A stretch of 60,673 bases of DNA, taken from contig WRAI01000010.1 of assembly GCA_009780275.1 (NCBI GenBank), positions 1 through 60,673 of the forward strand, written 5' to 3'. The number at the start of each line of letters is the position of its first letter. The stretch's first letter is position 1. The DNA comes from Oscillospiraceae bacterium. GTDB taxonomy: Bacteria > Bacillota > Clostridia > Oscillospirales > UBA929. This document shows, piece by piece, positions 1-8,191 of this stretch. The notes beneath the pieces are model-generated. The model had not been told where the DNA came from, searched no databases, and saw only the letters and a list, made by a program, of their open reading frames with translations. Made by a program: the position numbers and the translations under genes.

Positions 1-846
1 ACAACCATTGATCGTGAAACGCCTGTGTTTATTAAAGACAACGTTGCCATGGTATCGGCGGGCAATGCATCCAACGCCTCGCATACATTGGCACTTACAC
101 TTGACGGACAACTTTGGGCGTGGGGTGGTAACGAAGCCGGGCAGTTGGGTGTCGGCATTTTATTGCAATCGGTACACGCGCCGGTTCGTGTGTCTGCGCC
201 GTTGGTGCGTGATGACAATGACGGGGTTGAAGTAACGCGGGCTGCTGCACTGACAGCTTACCGCGATTTCCTACTCGAAGTCATTGAACATTTCGGCCAC
301 ATACATAATGATTTGGCACAACACGGCGTTCGTCATGCGGAATTGCTTGATTTTGGCGACGATGGCATTCCGTCATTGGCGTTGATTTTCAATGCGCATG
401 ACCGCTCGCGCACGCCTGTGATTGTGGTGCATTATAATGGTGGGCAGGTTGACGTGGTGTATCGCCATTATATCGTTCATGTTTGCGAGCTTGGCAGAAA
501 CCCCAAAGGTGATAGACCAATCTCTGTTTTTGAAATCGCCGAAAGCGCAAAGCGGGCTTATCTTGTGTATGTTGAGGGCGAGAGCCGAGCACGACGACGT
601 TATTCTGCGCGAGATGGCGACAGATTTATGACAGTATTAAGCAGAAGCGCATTTCGTCCACATAATCAAGGCGTGGTGTGCTACAAATCTGAGTTAAATT
701 TCTCTGTGGACTTTGAAAGCGTAACGCGAACCGAACACGACAGCGCGCCGCGAGAATTGCTGGGCATTACACGCACTCGTCCGTTTGATTTGACGTTGTA
801 CACGTATCTGCCGAATCTGATTGCGGAGATTGAGCGGATGCTGTAA
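1..846 (+). CDS. RCC1-repeat protein, C-terminal part (5' end outside window)
   Basis: The frame is open from base 1, so the true start lies upstream. The first ~45 residues hold one RCC1-type blade with the pattern HTLALTLDGQLWAWGGNEAG, normally part of a seven-bladed propeller used for protein contacts. The remaining ~230 residues (from about base 230) show no motif I recognise; they alternate short hydrophobic strands with charged turns and could be a separate globular domain. RCC1-repeat proteins of anaerobic Firmicutes are often secreted, but no signal peptide can be judged here. The last ~80 bases overlap the 3' end of the permease-like gene on the other strand. The RCC1 call is firm; the function is unknown. 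Confidence 0.7.
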   Translation, partial: TTIDRETPVFIKDNVAMVSAGNASNASHTLALTLDGQLWAWGGNEAGQLGVGILLQSVHAPVRVSAPLVRDDNDGVEVTRAAALTAYRDFLLEVIEHFGHIHNDLAQHGVRHAELLDFGDDGIPSLALIFNAHDRSRTPVIVVHYNGGQVDVVYRHYIVHVCELGRNPKGDRPISVFEIAESAKRAYLVYVEGESRARRRYSARDGDRFMTVLSRSAFRPHNQGVVCYKSELNFSVDFESVTRTEHDSAPRELLGITRTRPFDLTLYTYLPNLIAEIERML

Positions 847-1594
847 CCTCAATTTCAGTTACTTGCCGTTTACATTTGTAATAAATCTTTACAGCCACCA
901 CAATAATCACAATTAGCGCAATAACAAGCAGCCTGTGCAGCACATCCAGCGCTGCTGCATAGCCGATTTCAAGGCGCACGTTTACGTAGTCGAGAGCAAG
1001 TGGTCTAATTGTGAGCGTGTTGCGGCTGGTGGAAAAGAAACCGGGTAAAAGCATTCCGCGGATGTTGTGTTCAAAAAGAAAAGACATAATTATCGGGATT
1101 AAGAATGCTAAAATCGGGCGCAATGATTTGCTCATGCGTTCAAGCGGGATTGTCAGTAATGCGGCGGTAATTCCGAGTGTGGCAATGACGAAGTAGAGCA
1201 GCAGTAATCCAAGTGTGCGATGAGTATCTATCCATCCGAGGTAAGCAAATAAAAGAAAGTTTGAATTTACCCAAAAATAGACAAGCGACAAAAACAACAG
1301 CGCAGAAACGCACCAGTAATACGCAACCTTACTGCGTTTGCGCACTATTTCGTAGAGAAATAACAAAATAGTTCCAACAATCGCGGAGGTTAGTGCGTAT
1401 AAGAACAAGGTGTTGCCTAGTGCTGTGGTGAATAAAGTATCGCTGAAAGCTCTGATGTAATTATCCAACCAAATAAAATTTGGGTAGACAAACAAATGAA
1501 AATCAGTAAAGCTGCGGATAACCAACCCGATAAATTGCAGCATAAATACAAGAATAAACGGCATGATAAAAAATAATGCGTATTTCTTTTTCAC
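767..1594 (-). CDS. MalF-type ABC sugar permease-like membrane protein, EAA loop apparently lost
   Basis: 275 residues with about six hydrophobic segments. The start is GTG at 1594, preceded by GGAGG seven bases upstream. The layout follows sugar ABC permeases: an N-terminal segment, then FIWLDNYIRAFSD and LGNTLFLYALTSAI (compare the family's GLDNYxxxFxD and xNTL), and near the end IGYAAALDVLHRLLVIALIV (family: GYASAL). The region between IPLERM and LRPILAFLIP is very short; permeases carry the EAA---G loop there, which docks onto the ATPase. No binding protein or ATPase gene is nearby. It may therefore be a degenerate or repurposed permease. The Ser/Thr-rich tail overlaps the RCC1 gene in antisense. 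Confidence 0.55.
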   Translation of the reverse strand: MKKKYALFFIMPFILVFMLQFIGLVIRSFTDFHLFVYPNFIWLDNYIRAFSDTLFTTALGNTLFLYALTSAIVGTILLFLYEIVRKRSKVAYYWCVSALLFLSLVYFWVNSNFLLFAYLGWIDTHRTLGLLLLYFVIATLGITAALLTIPLERMSKSLRPILAFLIPIIMSFLFEHNIRGMLLPGFFSTSRNTLTIRPLALDYVNVRLEIGYAAALDVLHRLLVIALIVIIVVAVKIYYKCKRQVTEIEVTASAQSPQSDSADTCTTSNQTDECV

Positions 1595-1849
1595 TGGATG
1601 CCTCCATTGTATATTATGTTGTTATATTAACACGAAATCGGCGCGATGTCCAATTCTTGCGTCATCGCAATTTAATTTCACGTCAAACAGCTGTCTTTTT
1701 TACAAGGCGGCTGTTGTTTTTGTGCGTTTGTCCTTGCAAAATCTGTCGAAAACAGCGATTGCGCGTGCAAAAATCGAATTTTTTTGAACAATGCCCTCAC
1801 AGCAACATACAATGATGCGAAGGCAAAAAATATAGGAGGACTGCTATCT

Positions 1850-2701
1850 ATGGAAAAAGTCAATCCCGGCCCCTTGGCCGAAGAAATCAAGCTCGATACC
1901 GCCAAATCATTCAAAGAAGCCGTTTGCGTCCACACACAGAAAATCTATGACGCTTGCAGAGATAAAGACTGTTTGGAGGACATGCGCGTATTCCTCACGC
2001 GGAGCAGTCAGCAAATCGTTGATCGTGCCATCAGCGTCAAGGCACGCCGCGCCGAACTGCTTTGGGTTTTTATCGACGTCGAGCCGGTACCATTCAACCG
2101 TGGATTTTATACTTGTGATATTCGTTACTTTTATCGCATTACCGCCGATGCCTTTTGCGGCGTTGGACGTCCCCAAGAGGTCAGTGGATTGACCACATTT
2201 GATAAGCGCGTGATTCTATTCGGCAGTGAGGGAAACGCTAAAATCTTCAAAAGCAACACCAGCATCAACGGGCTGGATGCGCAATCAGTACGCAGCACGA
2301 GTATGCCCAATTGCGTAGTCGAAGTTGTCGATCCGATTATTCTCAACATCAAGATGGTCGATACTTGTGAATGCCGCCCCACTGACGATATGTGCGAAGT
2401 TCCGCCATTTATCATGCATAGCTTTGACGATGAGTTAGTGTTACACGGCGATGAAAAACGCTTATACTGTACACTCGGGCAATTCTCCATCGTGCGCCTC
2501 GAACGTGACACGCAGTTGATTATTCCTGCCTACGACTTCTGCTTGCCGGACAAAGAATGCGTTGGTAGCTCGGAAGACAATCCGCGCAATTTGTTCCAAA
2601 AGATTAAATTCCCCGTCGATGAGTTTTTTCCGCCCAATATGCTCGACAGCGATTGTGATCAGTTGAAAGAACTTCGCCACCAATGCGAAGGCACTTTGTA
2701 A
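1850..2701 (+). CDS. conserved clostridial protein of unknown function
   Basis: 283 residues from ATG 1850, chosen because AGGAGG lies just upstream (1832-1838); an in-frame ATG at 1784 lacks a ribosome site. No signal peptide or membrane segment. Cysteine-rich, including KDCLEDMRVF and VDTCECRPTDDMCEV. Motifs such as VFIDVEPVPFNRGFYTCDI and TTFDKRVILFGSEGN resemble a protein I recall as widespread in Clostridia without a known role. It stands alone, with its own terminator downstream. A link to sporulation would be a guess. Confidence 0.7.
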   Translation: MEKVNPGPLAEEIKLDTAKSFKEAVCVHTQKIYDACRDKDCLEDMRVFLTRSSQQIVDRAISVKARRAELLWVFIDVEPVPFNRGFYTCDIRYFYRITADAFCGVGRPQEVSGLTTFDKRVILFGSEGNAKIFKSNTSINGLDAQSVRSTSMPNCVVEVVDPIILNIKMVDTCECRPTDDMCEVPPFIMHSFDDELVLHGDEKRLYCTLGQFSIVRLERDTQLIIPAYDFCLPDKECVGSSEDNPRNLFQKIKFPVDEFFPPNMLDSDCDQLKELRHQCEGTL

Positions 2702-2722
2702 AGCATAACAGCCAAAGATTAC

Positions 2723-2757
2723 AAAGCGGCGCCGCCATGCAATGCGGTGCTGCTTTT
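2723..2757 (+). terminator. rho-independent terminator
   Basis: A GC-rich stem (AAAGCGGCGCCGC against GCGGTGCTGCTTT, with G-U pairs) around a short loop, ending in TTTT. It follows the stop of the gene at 1850-2701 and precedes the convergent CoA-disulfide reductase gene. Confidence 0.65.
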
Positions 2758-2785
2758 GTGCGTAGGTTAATTGAATTCGTCAACC

Positions 2786-4432
2786 CTAAGTCAAGATAGA
2801 ACTGTACAGCCTATATCCTCCGCCAATATTATACGCATCAAATCCATTCTGTATGAGAATACGAGCAGCAATATAGCTGCGCATACCGCTATGACAGTGC
2901 ACGTAGATTGGCTTTACTTTATCAAGACTACCCAACTGTCCGCGCAAGTCATCCAGTGGTATATTGTTAAAACCTGCGATTCCTCCTTGTGCGGCTTCCC
3001 ATTTTGAGCGGACATCCAGCAATGTCGCGCTACCATCACGAGGCAGATTGTCTACATCATGCCAATGGATTTGCTTTACTTTACCTGTCAACAGATTTTC
3101 AATGGCAAAGCCTGCCATATTTATCGGGTCTTTGGCTGAAGAGTAAGGCGGCGCATAGCAAAGCTCCAATTGCGTGAGGTCAAACGCTGTCATGTTGGCG
3201 CGAAGGGCGGTTGCCAATACATCGCAACGTTTATCCACGCCGTAAAAGCCTACCATTTGTGCACCCAATATTTTACCTGTCTCTTTTTCGAAAATTACTT
3301 TTGTAGAAGTCGATTTTGCGCCGGGGTAATATCCCGCATGGCCGGGCAGCCATACAAATGCCTTGTCATAATTCAAGTTAAGACGTTTGGCAGTTTTTTC
3401 ATTGATGCCGGTGGCAGCCACTGTCATATCAAACACTTTCAGTATCGACGAACCTTGTGTACCAACGTATACTGAGGGAATGCCACAAATGTTGTCAGCG
3501 GCTATGCGCCCTTGCTTATTAGCCGGGCCGGCCAACGGTATCATGGCCTTTTTGCCGGTGATAAAGTCGGTTACTTCAACTGCGTCGCCCACAGCGTAGA
3601 TGTGCTTATCTGAGGTGCGCATGTGCTTGTCCACAATAATGCCGCCTCGCTCGCCGGTGGCAAGACTGGCATCTTTCGCCAAATTGCTTTCGGGATGCAC
3701 GCCAATTGCCAAAATGACTAAGTCAGTATGAATGGCGCGGTCAGTCAGTTGGACAGTTAAACCACCTGCGTCTTCTGTGATGGCCTGAACTTTATTGCTT
3801 AGATATAGTGAAACGCCCGATTGTCGTAAATAGTGATGAACATCGCAGGCCATATCAATATCTAGCGGTGCGATGACTTGGTCGGACATTTCGACGATGT
3901 TGACATCCAATCCCGCTTCTTTTAAGTTTTCAGCCATTTCCACGCCGATGTAACCGCCGCCAACTACAACCGCGCGCTGTGGCTTGTTTTGCTGAATATA
4001 TGTCTTGATGTGGTCGGTATCGGGAATAGTACGCAGGGTGAATACGCATGGTAGATCAGTGCCGGGAAAAGGCGGCTTGATGGGCTCTGCGCCGGGTGCG
4101 AGAATGAGCTTGTCATAGGACTCACGGTACGTTTCGCTCGTAGTTATATCTTTAACTGTGACGGTTTGAGTCGCCGGGTCAATTGCGGCAACCTCGCTCA
4201 ACGTCCGTACATCAATATTGAAACGGCGGCGGAAACTTTCCGGCGTTTGCAGCAAAAGCGCGCCTCTATCAACAATTGTGCCGCCGATATAATATGGCAG
4301 ACCACAATTGGCAAATGAAATATGCTCGCCTCGTTCAAACATTACAATTTCCGCATGCTCGTCTAATCGACGCAGCCGTGCCGCCGCTGAAGCACCGCCG
4401 GCCACGCCGCCGACAATCAAGATTTTACGCAT
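2786..4432 (-). CDS. cdr: CoA-disulfide reductase / NADH oxidase-type flavoprotein with rhodanese domain
   Basis: 548 residues. The start MRKILIVGG (4432) is chosen because the family begins exactly there and GAGGAGG sits upstream (4440-4446). The FAD-binding motif GGVAGGASAAARLRRL is followed by the redox cysteine in SFANCGLPYYIGG (Cys43), which marks the CoA-disulfide reductase/NADH oxidase group. A second Rossmann motif, VVVGGGYIGVEMAENL, binds NAD(P)H, and a dimerisation domain follows. The last ~100 residues are a rhodanese domain with active cysteine in VHCHSGMRSY. Such CoADR-RHD fusions handle CoA disulfides or persulfides and oxidative stress in anaerobes. It is transcribed alone from the promoter at 4491-4527. 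Confidence 0.9.
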   Translation of the reverse strand: MRKILIVGGVAGGASAAARLRRLDEHAEIVMFERGEHISFANCGLPYYIGGTIVDRGALLLQTPESFRRRFNIDVRTLSEVAAIDPATQTVTVKDITTSETYRESYDKLILAPGAEPIKPPFPGTDLPCVFTLRTIPDTDHIKTYIQQNKPQRAVVVGGGYIGVEMAENLKEAGLDVNIVEMSDQVIAPLDIDMACDVHHYLRQSGVSLYLSNKVQAITEDAGGLTVQLTDRAIHTDLVILAIGVHPESNLAKDASLATGERGGIIVDKHMRTSDKHIYAVGDAVEVTDFITGKKAMIPLAGPANKQGRIAADNICGIPSVYVGTQGSSILKVFDMTVAATGINEKTAKRLNLNYDKAFVWLPGHAGYYPGAKSTSTKVIFEKETGKILGAQMVGFYGVDKRCDVLATALRANMTAFDLTQLELCYAPPYSSAKDPINMAGFAIENLLTGKVKQIHWHDVDNLPRDGSATLLDVRSKWEAAQGGIAGFNNIPLDDLRGQLGSLDKVKPIYVHCHSGMRSYIAARILIQNGFDAYNIGGGYRLYSSILT

Positions 4433-4490
4433 CGTAACATCCTCCTCGCCGTAATTTTCATTTTTTAGCAAGCATAGTTTAGATATTTCT

Positions 4491-4527
4491 AATATGGCAT
4501 ACAAAAAACAATCTGTCAATATGACAG
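4491..4527 (-). promoter_or_regulatory. promoter with palindromic operator candidate upstream of CoA-disulfide reductase
   Basis: On the minus strand TTGACA (4514-4519) and CATATT (4491-4496) are 17 bases apart. The -35 hexamer is embedded in a perfect palindrome CTGTCA-ATA-TGACAG (4513-4527), a good position for a repressor. No known regulator consensus was matched. Confidence 0.5.
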
Positions 4528-4705
4528 TAGAAGATTTATCGCTGTGCGAAGGGTGCGGGAGAATGATAGCTGTTATTCTTCGCCGTAAAAAGAAACTTTG
4601 TTTATAAGCCTGTAGCAGCGAGCTTTTTGCCCATCCGCCAAGCCTCGACAAATCACACCACTCGCCTCGAAATCATACAATGATATAGAACAGGAGAGTG
4701 ATGAT

Positions 4706-4963
4706 ATGGCCGAATGCTTAATTGCGTGTCGATCAATGACTTACGCGCAACGCGCTGACCGAGTGTTGAGCCGTGCAGGGCTGCATGGAGTGAATGTGAC
4801 GAAAATAAAGAATGGGTTCGATAAAGAAGGTTGCGTTTATGGTGTTAAGCTGCAACAAAAAATGCTGTCCGAAGCGTTGGAGGTGTTGGCAGAACAAGGG
4901 CTTACGCCGCGCGGCGTGTATGCCATTACGACTGAGGGCGAGTATAAGGAGTTGCCGATATGA
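4706..4963 (+). CDS. DUF3343 protein (putative Se/S carrier-like)
   Basis: 85 residues, preceded by AGGAGAG. DUF3343 proteins are short, with an early cysteine (MAECLIACRSMTYAQRADR) and a later GCVYG motif; both are present (Cys4, Cys8, GCVYG near residue 37). The family is annotated as a putative selenium/sulfur carrier on genome context. The stop overlaps the start of the desulfurase gene by four bases (ATGA), so the two are almost certainly co-translated and functionally linked. The biochemical role is inferred. Confidence 0.8.
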   Translation: MAECLIACRSMTYAQRADRVLSRAGLHGVNVTKIKNGFDKEGCVYGVKLQQKMLSEALEVLAEQGLTPRGVYAITTEGEYKELPI

Positions 4964-6081
4964 TTTATTTTGACAATGCCGCCACAACATTGCAAAAACC
5001 GCCGCGTGTTGCCGATGCCATGCGGCGCACTGTTGGTATAGCAGCCGGGCCGGGCCGCGGTGCGCATAAAAACGCCATGGCTGCTGCCGACATTTTATTC
5101 AACACGCGTGAGACGTTGGCGGAATTCTTTTGCACCGACAGCCCCGAGTCAGTGATTTTTACATCTAACGCTACCCATTCGCTGAATATTGCCCTTCAGT
5201 CACTGCTGCCCAAACGCGGCGTTGTGCTGCACTCATCGCATGAGCATAATGCTGTCATGCGTCAATTATACGTCGCCGAACAAGTAACGTTGCGGCAAGT
5301 TGATTGCCCGCTGTTCAATGCCAACGCCACGCTGGAAAATTGGCGCAAGGCCTTGGATGGCGACGTAAAATTGGCAGTGCTTTGTCACGCATCTAACGTC
5401 TTCGGTTCGCTCACGCCTGTGGAAGGAATTGCGGCATTATGTGCCGCACGTGGCGTACCGCTTGTGCTGGACGCGGCGCAATCGTGCGGGCATGTGCCGA
5501 TTATTGCCGAAAATTTACCCAATACCGTTATCTGTGTGCCGGGACATAAAGGACTATATGGCCCACAAGGCACAGGCATATTGATTGTGCCGCAACGTAT
5601 GAAGTTGGAACCATTCATGCGCGGCGGCACGGGAAGTTTGTCCTTGCGGCGTGAAATGCCTGACGACTACCCCGACAGGCTCGAAGCCGGTACACAAAAC
5701 ATGCCCGGCATCGCGGGGCTACATGAAGGCGTCAAATTCGTCATGCAGAAGGGTTTTGATGCTGTCTTGACACATGAGCACAAGTTGATGGCGCTGCTGA
5801 TTGTCGAGTTATCTAAGCTATCAAGCGTAACGCTTTATCATGGCGACTCGCGACAACAACTCGGCGTGCTGTCATTCAGCGTTGCCGACAAGGATTCCGA
5901 AGACATTGCCAATGAGTTATCGCGCTACGGTATTGCCGTACGGGCAGGCTTGCACTGCGCACCGCTAGCGCACCGCAATGTTGGTACATTGGCACACGGC
6001 ACGGTACGCGTGAGTTTTTCAATATTCAACACCGAGCGGGAGGTAAGGGAGTTTGCGAGGCGGTTGAAGGCGATTTTGTAG
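4960..6081 (+). CDS. cysteine desulfurase family protein (class V aminotransferase fold)
   Basis: 373 residues, PLP-dependent. The N-terminus MIYFDNAATTLQKPP is typical of the family. The PLP lysine lies in VPGHKGLYGPQGTG, preceded by the aspartate motif VLDAAQSCGH. A C-terminal cysteine in VRAGLHCAPLAHR matches the persulfide cysteine of IscS/SufS-like enzymes. It belongs to the shorter clostridial subfamily (TIGR01977-like), not housekeeping IscS. Coupling to DUF3343 suggests sulfur or selenium delivery. A hairpin follows the gene. Confidence 0.88.
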   Translation: MIYFDNAATTLQKPPRVADAMRRTVGIAAGPGRGAHKNAMAAADILFNTRETLAEFFCTDSPESVIFTSNATHSLNIALQSLLPKRGVVLHSSHEHNAVMRQLYVAEQVTLRQVDCPLFNANATLENWRKALDGDVKLAVLCHASNVFGSLTPVEGIAALCAARGVPLVLDAAQSCGHVPIIAENLPNTVICVPGHKGLYGPQGTGILIVPQRMKLEPFMRGGTGSLSLRREMPDDYPDRLEAGTQNMPGIAGLHEGVKFVMQKGFDAVLTHEHKLMALLIVELSKLSSVTLYHGDSRQQLGVLSFSVADKDSEDIANELSRYGIAVRAGLHCAPLAHRNVGTLAHGTVRVSFSIFNTEREVREFARRLKAIL

Positions 6082-6100
6082 TGTGTATGTAATAATAAGG

Positions 6101-6131
6101 AACCCCTTGATTCGGTTGACATCAAGGGGTT
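6101..6131. terminator. hairpin between convergent genes
   Basis: Perfect inverted repeat AACCCCTTGA / TCAAGGGGTT with an 11-base loop, between the desulfurase gene and the convergent GNAT gene. There is no clear T-run on either side, but the position suits a two-way terminator. Confidence 0.55.
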
Positions 6132-6149
6132 GCCTGTTTCCGATAATGT

Positions 6150-6674
6150 TTATAATGTGACTTCCATATGTATGTCCTCAGGTTCTTTATCGAACAATTC
6201 CTTGATAGGCTCATCAGTCGCTTTGAACCCAATGCCTGTGTAGAAATGGACAGTATTTTTTGAAGGCGTAGCTGAAACATACATCTTTTTTCCACCCAAC
6301 CGTTTGGCTCTTTCTTTTGACATATTAACCAGTTTAGTGGCGATACCTTGTTTTCTATAATTTTTACTTACAAAGCAACTGGTTAATTGAATGATGTCGT
6401 TGTTTTTTCCAACAAGCTGCCCTCCCACACCAACTAAACCGACAAGCATTTCCCGGTGGAATGCCCCATACATTGTTCCACCCTCATCATAGATGTTTAT
6501 GAGTTCTGCGATTCGTTTTTCAATGTTATCCAATCCTTGAATCTCATAATACTCCTTCTCTAAAGCCAAATTGCCATCTCTAAAATAATAAATATCTTCC
6601 ACAATTTCATATCTATCTATTTCTCTAAATTTTTGGCACTCATCTCTTAATAAAAGCCGATACATAATATCCAT
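6150..6674 (-). CDS. GNAT-family N-acetyltransferase
   Basis: 174 residues with AAGGAGAG before the ATG. The acetyl-CoA site is seen in SCFVSKNYRKQGIATKLVN (Q/RxxGxG/A type motif A), followed by MYVSATPSKNTVHFYTGIGF, a common C-terminal GNAT pattern. The substrate is unknown. An unusual leader precedes it: a consensus promoter, a 17-codon ORF with a strong ribosome site, an inverted repeat covering that site, and a second hairpin just ahead of this gene. That layout is like inducible antibiotic-resistance genes, so an antibiotic or other small toxic substrate is possible. Confidence 0.85.
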   Translation of the reverse strand: MDIMYRLLLRDECQKFREIDRYEIVEDIYYFRDGNLALEKEYYEIQGLDNIEKRIAELINIYDEGGTMYGAFHREMLVGLVGVGGQLVGKNNDIIQLTSCFVSKNYRKQGIATKLVNMSKERAKRLGGKKMYVSATPSKNTVHFYTGIGFKATDEPIKELFDKEPEDIHMEVTL

Positions 6675-6700
6675 GATAATACTCTCCTTGCAAAATTAAT

Positions 6701-6726
6701 AAGCACCTTCAAAACGGAAAGTGCTT
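6701..6726 (-). promoter_or_regulatory. hairpin in GNAT leader, possible attenuator
   Basis: On the minus strand AAGCACTTT and AAGGTGCTT pair over nine bases (one G-U) and are followed by ATTAATTTTG, moderately U-rich. It lies between the leader ORF and the GNAT ribosome site, where an attenuator would be expected. Confidence 0.45.
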
Positions 6727-6756
6727 ACATTTATCACACACATGGAAATATCGGTG

Positions 6757-6810
6757 CTATATTCCATAGGTGAGCAACACACTTTGCATTATGACATAAA
6801 CTTTATTCAT
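6757..6810 (-). CDS. 17-residue leader peptide upstream of GNAT
   Basis: The ORF reads MNKVYVIMQSVLLTYGI and stops at TAG. It has one of the strongest ribosome sites in the window (AAAGGAGGTGAGC, ATG six to eight bases on) and begins only ~30 bases after a consensus -10 box. Too small for a normal protein; hydrophobic. Its ribosome site (AGGTGAGCAA) is perfectly complementary to TTGCTCACCT inside the ORF's own 3' part. The arrangement suggests a regulatory leader whose translation controls the downstream acetyltransferase, as with erm and cat leaders. Expression has not been shown. Confidence 0.55.
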   Translation of the reverse strand: MNKVYVIMQSVLLTYGI

Positions 6811-6822
6811 AATTGCTCACCT
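6768..6822 (-). promoter_or_regulatory. inverted repeat sequestering the leader-peptide ribosome site
   Basis: Perfect 10-base arms AGGTGAGCAA (6768-6777 on plus) and TTGCTCACCT (6813-6822) with 35 bases between. In the transcript one arm is the Shine-Dalgarno region of the leader ORF and the other lies near its end. Confidence 0.6.
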
Positions 6823-6838
6823 CCTTTTTATTACATTA

Positions 6839-6867
6839 ATTGTAGCACACAGCTATGCAATTGTCAA
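6839..6867 (-). promoter_or_regulatory. sigma-A type promoter for the leader/GNAT transcript
   Basis: TTGACA (6862-6867) and TACAAT (6839-6844) on the minus strand with exactly 17 bases between, followed shortly by the leader ORF ribosome site. Confidence 0.75.
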
Positions 6868-6919
6868 ATAATTTACAAGGGTTCCAATTTTGTCAGCCGC
6901 CTACTCGGCTGCTCTTGGC

Positions 6920-7783
6920 TCAATACGCCGCAAACGGCTTAAATCCTTTGCCCAGCACTTCTTGTACGTTGGCTAAAATCAAGAACGCCTCGGCATCCGC
7001 CGCTGTGACAGCCTTCTTGACGGCTGTAATCTCATAGCGGCGCACGGCGCAGAGAAAGACAGTTTTATTATCGCCCGAGAACATGCCTTTGGCATCAATG
7101 GCTGTTGCCCCGCGCTTGACTTGCGCCAGCAACACATCACGCACTTGCTCGGGCTGACTGGTGACAATCAGTATTGATGTCGCACTGTCTAGGCCATTGA
7201 GGTATGAGTCCAGCACCATGCCGCTGATGAATTGCACCACCAATGCGTATAAGATTGCTTCGGGGCTGTGGAAGAGGAATGCTGCCGCGATAAAAATAAC
7301 TACGTTGATATACAGCGCGATGCGGCCTAATGATAAATCGCCCCGCTTGCGCTGGACGAGTTTGCCGATGATGTCGATGCCGCCGCCGGTGGCGCCGCGC
7401 GATAGAACCAAGCCAAAGCCCAGTCCTGCTAAAATTCCGCCGCATAGGGCGGCCATCAATATTTCTTCGATGTGGAAGTAGGGCAAGATATGCGGCAGAA
7501 AATCAAGCAAAAATGAACCGGCCGCGACCGAAAAGATAGTGCGCACCAAAAACTTTACACCCATGGAGCGGAAGCCGATGAAAAAAAGCGGCAGGTTCAT
7601 CAACAGCACCATCGAGCCGATGGGCCACCCGAGCTGCACATATAGAATCAGCGCGATGCCGGACAGTCCGCCGAGCGGGATTTGGTGCGGAAGAATAAAG
7701 TAAATGACGGCAACGGCGAACAGCAAGTTGCCGAATAAGATGACAGTATAATCAAACGTTTGAGCTGCGACTCTCTTAATCAT
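6920..7783 (-). CDS. YitT family membrane protein
   Basis: 287 residues with five hydrophobic segments, then a soluble C-terminal domain of about 80 residues (DUF2179) ending VQEVLGKGFKPFAAY. Motifs FILPHQIPLGGLSGIALIL and GGATGGGIDI-like text (SRGATGGGIDIIGKLVQRK) are typical of the YitT/DUF161 family, widespread in Firmicutes with unproven transport roles. The gene begins immediately after the mrnC stop, so it is the last gene of the metK-GT-GT-mrnC operon. Confidence 0.9.
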   Translation of the reverse strand: MIKRVAAQTFDYTVILFGNLLFAVAVIYFILPHQIPLGGLSGIALILYVQLGWPIGSMVLLMNLPLFFIGFRSMGVKFLVRTIFSVAAGSFLLDFLPHILPYFHIEEILMAALCGGILAGLGFGLVLSRGATGGGIDIIGKLVQRKRGDLSLGRIALYINVVIFIAAAFLFHSPEAILYALVVQFISGMVLDSYLNGLDSATSILIVTSQPEQVRDVLLAQVKRGATAIDAKGMFSGDNKTVFLCAVRRYEITAVKKAVTAADAEAFLILANVQEVLGKGFKPFAAY

Positions 7784-8191
7784 CTAGTTTTCCAAACCTC
7801 CGATAATATCCATCAAGGCGTTGAGGCGCGCCGTGTTGCCTGTGAGGTACAGATGGCCGAAGACAGCTTCGAGCGCTGTGGCGAGCTTGTAGTCTTCGGG
7901 GGCGATGTTTTTAGGCATGGTGGGTGATTTGGCATTGCGGCCGCGGCGGAAAACGTCGATTTCCTCTTGCGTGAAATGTTGCTGCAATGCGCGGGCGGCA
8001 ACGGCTTGACGGGTGGCGTTGACCTGTTTGACGGTGGCGGTGTGGAGCAGCTTGGCCGTCGGTGTGCCGTTGAGGCAGAGCCGTGTACGTACCATGAGCT
8101 CATATACGCCGTCGCCGATGTGCGCGAGGGCCAGAATGCTGATGCCATGCAGTTTGTTGATGGGAATTCCGGGTTGGAGTAGATTCGTCAT
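7784..8191 (-). CDS. mrnC: Mini-ribonuclease 3
   Basis: 135 residues, the usual length: an RNase III catalytic domain without an RNA-binding domain, which matures 23S rRNA ends in Firmicutes. The signature LAHIGDGVYELMVRTRL carries the catalytic aspartate; RGRNAKSPTMPK and EDYKLATALEAVFGHLYLTG are the remaining conserved blocks. The ATG overlaps the stop of the upstream glycosyltransferase by four bases. Elsewhere mrnC often sits near cysS; here it is in a cell-envelope context. Confidence 0.92.
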   Translation of the reverse strand: MTNLLQPGIPINKLHGISILALAHIGDGVYELMVRTRLCLNGTPTAKLLHTATVKQVNATRQAVAARALQQHFTQEEIDVFRRGRNAKSPTMPKNIAPEDYKLATALEAVFGHLYLTGNTARLNALMDIIGGLEN

